Shown: piece after piece, positions 1 through 5,891 of the stretch
How positions within the stretch are numbered: position 1 is the stretch's first letter
Layout of the letters: each line of letters begins with the position of its first letter
Assembly: GCA_902479095.1 (NCBI GenBank)
Contig: CABSNL010000068.1
Span: 1 to 9,441 of the forward strand
Direction of reading: 5' to 3'
Length of the DNA stretch: 9,441 bases
From: an uncultured Collinsella sp.
GTDB taxonomy: Bacteria; Actinomycetota; Coriobacteriia; Coriobacteriales; Coriobacteriaceae
Position numbers and translations under genes: made by a program
Notes under the pieces: generated by a model
The model's database searches: none
What the model saw: only the letters and a program-made list of their open reading frames with translations
Told to the model about the DNA's origin: nothing

Positions 1-489
1 AGCGAGCCCACCGAGGTGCTGTCGGCGTTGCTTGTCGACCCGTCCGCCGTGGGCGTGCTGCCGGAGCCGTTCAAGACCGCTGCCATCGCCAAGAGCGAAG
101 GCAAGCTGTCGGCGCCGGTGAGCCTGACCGATGTGTGGGATGAGCTAGCGGGTGACACGGGCTCGCGCCTGCTGACGGGCGTGACCGTGGTGCGCCGCGC
201 CTTTGCCGAGGAGCATCCCGAGGCCGTGGCGGAATTCTTGCGCTGCCATGAGGCGAGCGTGAAGGCTGTCAATGCGGCGCCGGCAGATTGGGCACAGGCC
301 GTGGTCGATGCGGGTATCGTCGATAACGCCGCGATTGCTGAAAAGGCGATTCCCGGGTGCATGCTCGTGTGCCAGACGGGGAAGGATATGAAGGCGGCGC
401 TCGGTGGGTACCTGCAGGTGCTGGCCGATGCGGACGCGAGCGCCGTGGGCGGCAAGCTCCCGGCTGATGATTTCTATTACATGGAGTAG
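1..489 (+). CDS. ABC transporter substrate-binding protein, NMT1/TauA-like (C-terminal part, 5' truncated)
   Basis: The reading frame is open from base 1, so the gene begins left of the window; 162 residues remain up to TAG at 487-489. The GTG at 16 is only an internal valine codon. The segment VGVLPEPF, a later DLxxxW-like stretch (LTDVWDEL), then TGVTVVRRAFAEEHPEAV and a C-terminal GGKLPADDFYY match the second lobe of periplasmic-type solute-binding proteins of the nitrate/taurine/sulfonate/thiamine-precursor class. In that family the protein is an extracytoplasmic lipoprotein that hands ligand to the permease. The signal peptide would be in the missing part. Only 3 nt separate it from the downstream permease-ATPase gene, so the two are surely one operon. 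The ligand cannot be read from the sequence. Confidence 0.85.
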   Translation, partial: SEPTEVLSALLVDPSAVGVLPEPFKTAAIAKSEGKLSAPVSLTDVWDELAGDTGSRLLTGVTVVRRAFAEEHPEAVAEFLRCHEASVKAVNAAPADWAQAVVDAGIVDNAAIAEKAIPGCMLVCQTGKDMKAALGGYLQVLADADASAVGGKLPADDFYYME

Positions 490-492
490 CCC

Positions 493-1872
493 GTGCGTGC
501 GTTTGCTCGACAAATGACAGAGCGTATGAAGGCGGTGACGGCAGCAGGTGCCGTTGCCGCCTTTTGGCTTGCCGTGTGGGTCTTTGCAGCAGCACTGTTG
601 GCGCAGCCGTTGATTTTGCCGGGGCCAGGCACTGTTGCGATGGCGTTGCTGCGGCTAGTATGCGATGCCGGTACGTGGGCGATTCTGGTGGACTCAGGCG
701 CGCGAATCTTGGGTGGGCTGGCGCTTGCCGCGGCGTGCGGCGGCGTGATGGCGGGAGCCTCGGTGCGGTCGCCGACGTTTGCCCGCTTGGTGGCGCCGGC
801 GCTTTCGTTTGTTAAGGCGACGCCGGTTGCCTGCGTGGTGGTCCTGCTGCTCATTTGGTTGGGGTCGGCGCGTGTGAGCGTCGCGGCGGTCTTTTTGATG
901 GCACTGCCGGGCGTGTATTTTTCGCTGGTCGAGGGCTTGGCGCAAGTGGATAAGCCGCTGGAGCAGATGTTTCGTCTGCATGGCGTGCGGGGTTGGCGTC
1001 TGTTTTGTGCCCACACCTGGCGCGAAGTCCTGCCGTTTGTGCTTTCGTGCGCCCGCGCTGTGATCGGCATGAGCTGGAAGGCCGGCGTGGCGGCGGAGCT
1101 CATCGGCATGGCGACGGGCACCGTGGGCGAACGCATCTATCAGGCGAAGCTTTTGATCGAGACGGCGGACCTGCTGGCGTGGACCGTGCTGGTTGTTATG
1201 GCTTCGTGGGCATGCGAGCGCGTGCTGGTGTGGTTGCTGCGGGCTTCGGGGCCCGTGGCGTGGCGTACTGCCGTGCGGGCGCATGGGCGCGGTGGCCGCG
1301 GGCGTGCGTGCGGCTCTGCTGGCGGCGGGGCTGCTGCGGAGCTTGCGCTCGCCGTGGGCGACCGGGCGCCCTGGTCGCCGGCGCTCGACGGACTGGTGCT
1401 TCATGTGCCCGCCGGTGGACGCACCTGTGTGATGGGCGCTTCGGGCGTGGGCAAGTCGACGTTGCTTGCGCTGGTGGCGGGGGAGTGCGCACCGTGCTCC
1501 ATGGTGTTTCAGGACGTGCGCCTGGTCGAGGACGCCTCTGCTTTGGATAACGTGCTGGTGTGCGCCGATGCACGCGTGAATGCCTCGAGTGCCGCTGCCT
1601 TGTTGCGCCTGCTGGTACCGGGGATCGATGTGCATGCCCGCGTGGCCGAGCTCTCGGGCGGGCAGCGCCGTCGCGTCGAGATTGCCCGAGCCCTGCTGTG
1701 TCCGGGCGGCGCAGTGATTCTGGACGAGCCCTTTACCGGTCTAGACATCGCTGCGCGCGACGCATGCACCGAGGTCGTGCTCGACTTGCTCGACGGTCGT
1801 ATGCTGTTGCTTGCCACGCACGATTCCGCTGACGCTCGGGCCCTCAATATCTCGGACATCATCACGCTCTAA
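493..1872 (+). CDS. ABC transporter permease-ATPase fusion protein (TauC/SsuC-like permease joined to a short TauB/SsuB-like ATPase)
   Basis: One 459-residue frame carries both halves of an importer. Residues about 1-250 are a BPD-type permease with several hydrophobic segments (about 15-37, 72-90, 128-147, 183-203, 227-248) and the EAA-like loop LEQMFRLHG (156-164) ending in LP (180-181), which contacts the ATPase. A Gly/Arg/Ala-rich linker (about 253-283) leads to an ATP-binding domain: Walker A GASGVGKST (315-323), Q-loop Q340, signature LSGGQ (387-391), Walker B AVILDEP (407-413, Glu412 catalytic) and H-loop His443. All ATPase motifs are intact. The domain is short: Lys321 to Gln340 spans 19 residues, about half the usual distance in SsuB-like proteins. 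The GTG start at 493 is favoured by GGAG at 483-486; ATG at 514 is an alternative. It pairs with the upstream binding protein; the substrate (nitrate, sulfonate, pyrimidine or other) is unknown. Confidence 0.88.
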   Translation: MRAFARQMTERMKAVTAAGAVAAFWLAVWVFAAALLAQPLILPGPGTVAMALLRLVCDAGTWAILVDSGARILGGLALAAACGGVMAGASVRSPTFARLVAPALSFVKATPVACVVVLLLIWLGSARVSVAAVFLMALPGVYFSLVEGLAQVDKPLEQMFRLHGVRGWRLFCAHTWREVLPFVLSCARAVIGMSWKAGVAAELIGMATGTVGERIYQAKLLIETADLLAWTVLVVMASWACERVLVWLLRASGPVAWRTAVRAHGRGGRGRACGSAGGGAAAELALAVGDRAPWSPALDGLVLHVPAGGRTCVMGASGVGKSTLLALVAGECAPCSMVFQDVRLVEDASALDNVLVCADARVNASSAAALLRLLVPGIDVHARVAELSGGQRRRVEIARALLCPGGAVILDEPFTGLDIAARDACTEVVLDLLDGRMLLLATHDSADARALNISDIITL

Positions 1873-1929
1873 AGACTTACTCAGCAACAAATTGATCCGT
1901 TTTTTCTCCGTCCCCATGGGGTCGGGTAT

Positions 1930-1974
1930 GGTATTCTATCTGCGGGGTAATACTTAGGAATACCAAGTAATACC
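1930..1974. promoter_or_regulatory. Cluster of inverted repeats, possible operator of the RHH gene
   Basis: GGTATTC (1930-1936) is matched by its exact reverse complement GAATACC (1958-1964). Interleaved with it, GGTAATACTT (1946-1955) and AAGTAATACC (1965-1974) form a 9/10 inverted repeat with a 9-nt spacer. This is an AT-rich island in GC-rich DNA upstream of a RelB/DinJ-like gene. Antitoxins of that family bind palindromes at their own promoter, so an autoregulatory operator is the natural inference. I cannot place a convincing -35/-10 pair. The rest of 1873-2087 holds no gene that I can support. Confidence 0.4.
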
Positions 1975-1995
1975 AACGCCGTAGAACAAACTCCA

Positions 1996-2052
1996 GATGC
2001 GGGCCAATCGGGTTGCCTTCACAGCCCGTCGCCCAGCCGCGTGGCCCGCATC
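1996..2052. other. Stem-loop in the leader of the RHH gene (11-bp perfect stem)
   Basis: GATGCGGGCCA (1996-2006) and TGGCCCGCATC (2042-2052) are exact reverse complements around a 35-nt loop. No T-run follows, so it is not an obvious intrinsic terminator. It lies between the repeat cluster and the ATG at 2088, so it would be in the 5' leader if transcription starts upstream. It matches no riboswitch class that I recognise. Confidence 0.45.
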
Positions 2053-2087
2053 CATCCGCACCACCGTCGTTTCAAAAAGGAAGCGCC

Positions 2088-2309
2088 ATGGCAGAACACA
2101 TGACCCCGGTTGTCGCGAAGGTCTTGCCCGAGGAAAAGGCGGCCTTCGCGGCGGCAACCCAGCTCGTGGGCACTACGCCGTCCAACGCCATCCGCATGTT
2201 TATCGCCGCCTTCAATCGCTGCGGCACCTTCCCGTTCGACATCTCGCCGAGCGGGGCTTTTGGTAAAGAGTGTCCCCAACAGCTAGTCGTTGAAGAACGT
2301 CCCCAATGA
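2088..2309 (+). CDS. RelB/DinJ-family antitoxin-like ribbon-helix-helix protein with an altered C-terminus, no toxin partner
   Basis: This 73-residue protein has the N-terminal DNA-binding half of RelB/DinJ antitoxins: a beta strand (about 5-13, MTPVVAKVL), helix A (14-27), the turn and helix B TPSNAIRMFIAAFNRCG (30-46), then TFPFDIS (47-53), the typical PFDI end of the ribbon-helix-helix fold. The ATG at 2088 is preferred because AAAAAGGA precedes it at normal spacing and the protein then begins where the family does. Residues 60-73 are encoded by a 27-bp tandem repeat, and the toxin-binding C-terminus expected in DinJ (about 86 residues) is absent. No RelE/YafQ-like toxin lies downstream; a CPBP protease gene follows. 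It is probably a relic antitoxin or a stand-alone DNA-binding regulator. Fold assignment is good, function uncertain. Confidence 0.72.
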   Translation: MAEHMTPVVAKVLPEEKAAFAAATQLVGTTPSNAIRMFIAAFNRCGTFPFDISPSGAFGKECPQQLVVEERPQ

Positions 2310-2319
2310 CTAGTCGTCG
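2266..2319. repeat. Imperfect 27-bp tandem repeat, two units
   Basis: Units 2266-2292 and 2293-2319 match at 21 of 27 positions; the shared core is GTCCCCAA followed three bases later by CTAGTCGT. The unit length is nine codons, so both units are read in the same frame by the antitoxin-like gene, giving its last residues. The second unit contains the stop of that gene and the upstream candidate ATG (2306) of the next. Confidence 0.75.
2283..2313. other. Hairpin across the RHH stop codon, upstream of the CPBP ribosome binding site
   Basis: CTAGTCGTTG (2283-2292) pairs with CAATGACTAG (2304-2313). Nine pairs are Watson-Crick and one is a G-U pair in RNA; the loop has 11 nt. It overlaps the RHH stop (2307-2309) and ends 5 nt before the GGGAGGAGG at 2319-2327. 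No T-run follows, so termination is unlikely; a mobile palindromic repeat or a translational effect on the CPBP gene is possible. Confidence 0.5.
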
Positions 2320-2327
2320 GGAGGAGG
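2319..2327 (+). promoter_or_regulatory. Strong ribosome binding site that sets the CPBP start
   Basis: GGGAGGAGG ends 5 nt before ATG at 2333. This makes 2333 a better start than the in-frame ATG at 2306, which lies within the tandem repeat and overlaps the previous stop. Confidence 0.7.
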
Positions 2328-2332
2328 TTGGC

Positions 2333-3253
2333 ATGCTCAATGCGATGATTTGGGCGCTTGCCTGTTTTGGCGTCGTCGCTGCCGATATTGCCCTGAGCGT
2401 CGTTTTGTTTTCCGTCCTTGGTGTCGCGTCGGTGTTCATGGGCTTTTCGATTGACGACCTCGATATTCAATTGCTTCAGGCTGCCGCGCAGATGGCGTCG
2501 TTTTTGATGGCACTGCTGTGGTGGCGTTATCTGTGGCCGCGCTCGTTTATGGCGCGCTGGCAGGGCGAGCGCCCGCTTGGCGGGGGAGCAGGCAAAGCAT
2601 GGAGGCGCATCGCCTGCGTTATCGTGATCGGCCTTGCCCTGCAGGTGGTCGTTGGCTACGTGACCGACGCTGTGCTGTCGCTGTTGCCCGAGGCGGCGGC
2701 CGATTACAGCGAACTTGTCGAGGAGACGGGCATGGGCGAAACGAGCTATCTGGCCGTCCTGACCACGGTGATCGGCGCTCCGTTTTGCGAGGAGCTGCTG
2801 GTGCGCGGTATCATTTTTGAGTTTTCGCTCCGAGCATTTAACCCGCAGTGCCGTCCGCTCTGGAAGCGCCGGCGTCGTGCGAGCGCGCAGGGCGGCGCCA
2901 TGGTGCCCTGGGCGGCCCCAAGCACGTGGGGTATCGCAGCGGCGATTGTACTGCAGGCGGCAATCTTCGGTTTTATGCACATGAATTGGGTACAGGGTTG
3001 CTACGCGGGTGCCGCCGGCCTCATCTTCGGTTGGGTGCTCGTGACGACCGGAAAGCTCCGCTACACGATCCTACTGCACTTTGCCTTTAATGCCGGGTCG
3101 TATCTCATGACGTTGCTGTGGTTTGTGAACACGCCGCTCGACGTGGCAGCCACGGTTGCCATCGCCGGCTTTGTGCTGGTAGAGGCGATGCGCTCGCTGC
3201 TCCGGTCGTGCATTCCTGCGCCACGCGAAGCTGATCGGCCTGATTATCAATGA
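2333..3253 (+). CDS. CPBP family intramembrane glutamic endopeptidase (Abi/CAAX-type protease)
   Basis: This 306-residue polytopic membrane protein carries the three CPBP active-site motifs: EExxxR (Glu153, Glu154, Arg158 in EELLVRG), FxxxH (Phe212-His216 in FGFMHMN) and HxxxN (His249-Asn253 in HFAFN). Hydrophobic segments surround them from the N-terminus to about residue 295. A basic cytoplasmic-looking loop (RPLWKRRRRAS and following) lies between motifs 1 and 2. Family members are membrane-embedded proteases, related to eukaryotic Rce1; some bacterial ones act in bacteriocin immunity or maturation. The target here is unknown. The start at 2333 is chosen for its strong GGGAGGAGG; starting at 2306 would add nine residues and a 4-base ATGA overlap with the RHH gene. 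Its stop is 2 nt from the stop of the convergent AraC gene. Confidence 0.88.
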   Translation: MLNAMIWALACFGVVAADIALSVVLFSVLGVASVFMGFSIDDLDIQLLQAAAQMASFLMALLWWRYLWPRSFMARWQGERPLGGGAGKAWRRIACVIVIGLALQVVVGYVTDAVLSLLPEAAADYSELVEETGMGETSYLAVLTTVIGAPFCEELLVRGIIFEFSLRAFNPQCRPLWKRRRRASAQGGAMVPWAAPSTWGIAAAIVLQAAIFGFMHMNWVQGCYAGAAGLIFGWVLVTTGKLRYTILLHFAFNAGSYLMTLLWFVNTPLDVAATVAIAGFVLVEAMRSLLRSCIPAPREADRPDYQ

Positions 3254-3255
3254 CT

Positions 3256-4248
3256 TTAACTAGACCGATGCGCCCTGAATACACCTGGCGTTTCGCCGAA
3301 TGCTTCTTTGAATTTTGAGTAAAAGAATGACATGTTGGAGATGCCGACTTTTCGGGCTACATACTGCACGCTGCGCTCGGTGTTGTTGAGAAGATATGCC
3401 GCCTCTGTGAGCTGCTGGTTGAGCTTGATTTGCGAAAACGTTTTGCCGGTTTTTTGCTTGATCAAGCTGCTGAGATAGCTGGTGCTATAACCCGTATCGC
3501 TTGCAATGCTTTCGAGCGTGCAGTCGCCGTAGCTTCGCTCAATATGATTCAGAATCGACACGATGCGCTCGTCCGACATGATTGCCTGGTTATCAGTTGC
3601 AGAGCGTCGGTACAGTCCTCGAATGAGAACAAGGAATAGGCTGACGGCGAGGTGCCTCATGAGTTCATTAGAGTAGGCATCTTTAAAGTGATATTCGATA
3701 AAGAGCATCTCGATGAGGCGTCGCGCATGTCGGGCGTATTCCTCTGGGAGAATGAGATATTTGCGGGCCTCACGGTTTTTGGACACAAAATCAAATAGGA
3801 GATTCGTTAATGGTGACGCGCCGGGTAGCTGGCTCAGGAACAACGAATCGAACATTTCTTTTTTGAAGACGATTGAAATGACGATATCGTGCTCGCCCTT
3901 AACGTACGGAACGCTTCTGACTACGCCAGTGTTGCAAATGAGCACGTCACCCTTTTTAAGGAGTAGTCGCCGTCCGTTGACGATAAACGTGCAGACGCCG
4001 TCGTACACGTAGTTGAGCTCCATATCCCGATTGATATGAGGAGGAATGTCGGTAAAGCGCGACTCCTTGATAAGGCCCACGGGGTTTTCGTCGAGAGTTT
4101 CTTTCCAATCAAACAGATAGACTTCTTCGCCGTTAATGGTTGTGGTTTCCACCCTGTTATATCGCGGGCTGAGCTCTCCCGGATGCGTGCGATGCCACTC
4201 TTCGGTCTCGGTATGCGTATAGAGCAGCTGTTTGAGATTCGAATCCAT
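3256..4248 (-). CDS. AraC family transcriptional regulator with N-terminal cupin domain (probable beta-glucoside locus regulator)
   Basis: The 330-residue protein has an N-terminal cupin-like sensor domain (about 64-135, including PPHINRDMELNYVYDG and LLLKKGDVLICNTG). Its C-terminal AraC/XylS DNA-binding domain covers about 227-330, with two helix-turn-helix units: LESIASDTGYSTSYLSSLIK, then VQYVARKVGISNMSFFYSKF followed by the classic GETPGVFRAH end. The ATG at 4246-4248 is supported by CTGGAG about 7 nt upstream on the minus strand. It is divergent from the GH1/PTS operon and most likely senses a sugar or glycoside to control it; this is inferred from position. It is visibly AT-richer than the ABC and radical SAM genes, which suggests a different origin. 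It converges on the CPBP gene with a 2-nt gap and no terminator between them. Confidence 0.9.
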   Translation of the reverse strand: MDSNLKQLLYTHTETEEWHRTHPGELSPRYNRVETTTINGEEVYLFDWKETLDENPVGLIKESRFTDIPPHINRDMELNYVYDGVCTFIVNGRRLLLKKGDVLICNTGVVRSVPYVKGEHDIVISIVFKKEMFDSLFLSQLPGASPLTNLLFDFVSKNREARKYLILPEEYARHARRLIEMLFIEYHFKDAYSNELMRHLAVSLFLVLIRGLYRRSATDNQAIMSDERIVSILNHIERSYGDCTLESIASDTGYSTSYLSSLIKQKTGKTFSQIKLNQQLTEAAYLLNNTERSVQYVARKVGISNMSFFYSKFKEAFGETPGVFRAHRSS

Positions 4249-4401
4249 GGGGTGCTCCAGGGGTGAACGGTAGAATCGATGCCTTAAACGGTATTATATC
4301 TAAAAAAATGTTATAAACACACGCTTTCTATGCGATATCTTATGCATCTTGTTCTTCCTAGTATTGGGTTATCCGCTGGAGCATCCGATCAAGGAGGGCA
4401 A
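4249..4401. promoter_or_regulatory. Divergent promoter region between the AraC regulator and the beta-glucoside operon
   Basis: This 153-bp AT-rich spacer must hold both promoters. On the minus strand a perfect TATAAT (complement of 4293-4298) lies 45 nt before the regulator ATG; its -35 is weak (TGTGTT, complement of 4316-4321, 17-nt spacing). For the plus-strand operon I see no strong -35/-10 pair, as expected of an activator-dependent promoter. TATGC occurs at 4329-4333 and 4341-4345, each followed within a few bases by ATCT, with the palindromes GATATC and ATGCAT; these could be regulator half-sites. No antiterminator hairpin typical of LicT/BglG control is evident. Confidence 0.5.
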
Positions 4402-5880
4402 ATGAGTAAGTTAAAACATGGGTTTGACTCCGACTTTTTATGGGGCGGAGCCATATCGTGCTCGCAGGCCGATGGCGCTTGGAATGAGGGCGGAAAGGGA
4501 AAGTCGACGCAGGATTGTCGATGGCTGGATGGTACCTGGACTCATGACCAGATTGAGGACAAGCATCAAAACAACCCCTTCTGCCATGACGAACTAATGA
4601 ACGCTCTCGCAGATGATGGTGTTGAGTTCTACCCGTTTAGGCGTGGCAACGACTTCTATCATCACTATCGTGAGGACATCGCGCTTTTTGCGGAGATGGG
4701 TCTCAAGCTGTTCCGCACCTCTATTTGCTGGAGCCGAATCTATCCTAACGGAGATGACCTTGAGCCTAACCGCGAAGGCATCGAGTGGTATCGAAGCATG
4801 CTGGGTGAGTGCAAAAAGCACGGCATTAAGACCTTCGTCACCATGCTCCACTATGACATCCCGGTAAATCTTGTCACCACATATGGGGGATGGAAGAATC
4901 GCAAGACGATTGATTTCTTCGCCCGCTATGTCGAGACAATCGTTACGGAATTGGGCGATCTGGTCGATTTCTGGCTGCCTTTTAACGAGTTCAATGCAGC
5001 GCGTTTTTCGCCTTGGGACGGGGTCTGTCTGGTCAAAGACGAAGAGGGGGAGAACTTCGATCGAGCCATCTTCCAGTGCCTGCACCACGAGTTCGTTGCC
5101 AATGCGCGTGCCGTCGAGATTGTCCATCGTCTTTCACCCGATACTCCCGTTGGCGGCATGATCGCTCGATTCTGTACGTATCCCGCCACCTGCCGTCCCG
5201 AAGATAACATGCAGGCTATTCACGACGACCAGTATTCCAACTGGTTCTATACGGATGTGATGGCTCGTGGAAAATATCCCGCTTATATGAATCGCTATTT
5301 CGACGCGTGCGATATCGAGATTCAAATGGAACCGGGCGATGAAGAGCTCATCGCTCGCAACACGGTCGACTTCCTGGCCTTCTCGTACTACTTTTCCCAG
5401 GTATCCACCTGCGATCAGGGATGGGAGAAGACTGCGGGTAATCTGGTCATGGCAAACAAGAACCCTTATCTCGAGACGAGTGAGTGGGGTTGGCAGCTCG
5501 ATCCCATTGGTCTGAGGGTTACCCTTAACCAGATGTATGACCGCTATGGGCTGCCCCTGTATATCGCCGAGAACGGCCTCGGTACATCTGATGTAGTCGA
5601 GGAGGATGGCAGCATCCACGACGAGTATCGAATCGATTATTTGCGCCAGCACATAAAGTGCCTTAAGGAAGCAGTGATCGATGGCGTTGACGTGCGCGGA
5701 TACATGATCTGGGGATTCATTGACCTTGTTGCCTGCGGTCCTCTTACGATGGACAAGCGCTACGGGCTTATCTATGTCGATCTGGATAATTGCGGCAACG
5801 GCACTGCGGAGCGCTCGCGTAAAGACTCTTTCTATTGGTATCAGAAATGTATCGCCACTAATGGCGAGGATCTTGGGTAG
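4402..5880 (+). CDS. Glycoside hydrolase family 1, 6-phospho-beta-glucosidase
   Basis: The 492-residue protein is a full-length GH1 (beta/alpha)8 barrel. Near the N-terminus FLWGGAISCSQADGAWNEGG is the family entry motif (Asp replaces the usual Glu of QxEG). Acid/base Glu196 lies in PFNEFN and nucleophile Glu390 in YIAENG. The C-terminal WGFIDL segment and KRYGLIYVD (Lys452, Tyr454) match the phosphate-binding region of phospho-beta-glucosidases. It would cleave phosphorylated beta-glucosides to glucose 6-phosphate and an aglycone or glucose, in the cytoplasm. The ATG at 4402 follows AAGGAGG (4391-4397); the in-frame ATG at 4330 would add 24 residues without homology or a good binding site. 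It is directly followed by the PTS permease gene, which supplies its substrate. The exact glycoside (cellobiose, salicin, arbutin, gentiobiose) is not determined. Confidence 0.93.
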   Translation: MSKLKHGFDSDFLWGGAISCSQADGAWNEGGKGKSTQDCRWLDGTWTHDQIEDKHQNNPFCHDELMNALADDGVEFYPFRRGNDFYHHYREDIALFAEMGLKLFRTSICWSRIYPNGDDLEPNREGIEWYRSMLGECKKHGIKTFVTMLHYDIPVNLVTTYGGWKNRKTIDFFARYVETIVTELGDLVDFWLPFNEFNAARFSPWDGVCLVKDEEGENFDRAIFQCLHHEFVANARAVEIVHRLSPDTPVGGMIARFCTYPATCRPEDNMQAIHDDQYSNWFYTDVMARGKYPAYMNRYFDACDIEIQMEPGDEELIARNTVDFLAFSYYFSQVSTCDQGWEKTAGNLVMANKNPYLETSEWGWQLDPIGLRVTLNQMYDRYGLPLYIAENGLGTSDVVEEDGSIHDEYRIDYLRQHIKCLKEAVIDGVDVRGYMIWGFIDLVACGPLTMDKRYGLIYVDLDNCGNGTAERSRKDSFYWYQKCIATNGEDLG

Positions 5881-5891
5881 GAGTGATTGCT

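Noticed and set aside
1240..1350. Frameshift or assembly error as the cause of the permease-ATPase fusion
   Set aside because: Both domains are in the same frame with an open linker and intact motifs on both sides, so no frameshift is needed. The sequence alone cannot exclude an in-frame deletion.
477..1635. Long minus-strand open frames opposite the permease-ATPase gene
   Set aside because: They are Arg/His/Ala/Thr-rich low-information translations with no recognisable motifs, opposite a gene with clear ABC transporter motifs. Such frames are common shadows in GC-rich DNA.
1873..1910. Terminator after the ABC operon at the T-run near 1899-1905
   Set aside because: No GC-rich stem precedes the T-run; only weak pairing is possible.
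2013..2087. Longer start for the RHH gene at TTG 2013
   Set aside because: The extra 25 residues are Pro/Ser/Gln-rich and overlap the leader stem-loop; the ATG at 2088 has a ribosome binding site and fits the family N-terminus.
2072..2980. A 302-codon minus-strand frame opposite the CPBP gene
   Set aside because: It has no family motif, and the plus strand carries three CPBP active-site motifs in order.
2310..3253. A toxin gene (RelE/YafQ-like) expected after the antitoxin-like gene
   Set aside because: The only real frame downstream is the polytopic CPBP protease; no RelE-like sequence is present on either strand nearby.
4330..4401. Upstream ATG (4330) for the GH1 gene
   Set aside because: It would add 24 residues with no homology to GH1 and lacks a good ribosome binding site; AAGGAGG precedes the ATG at 4402.
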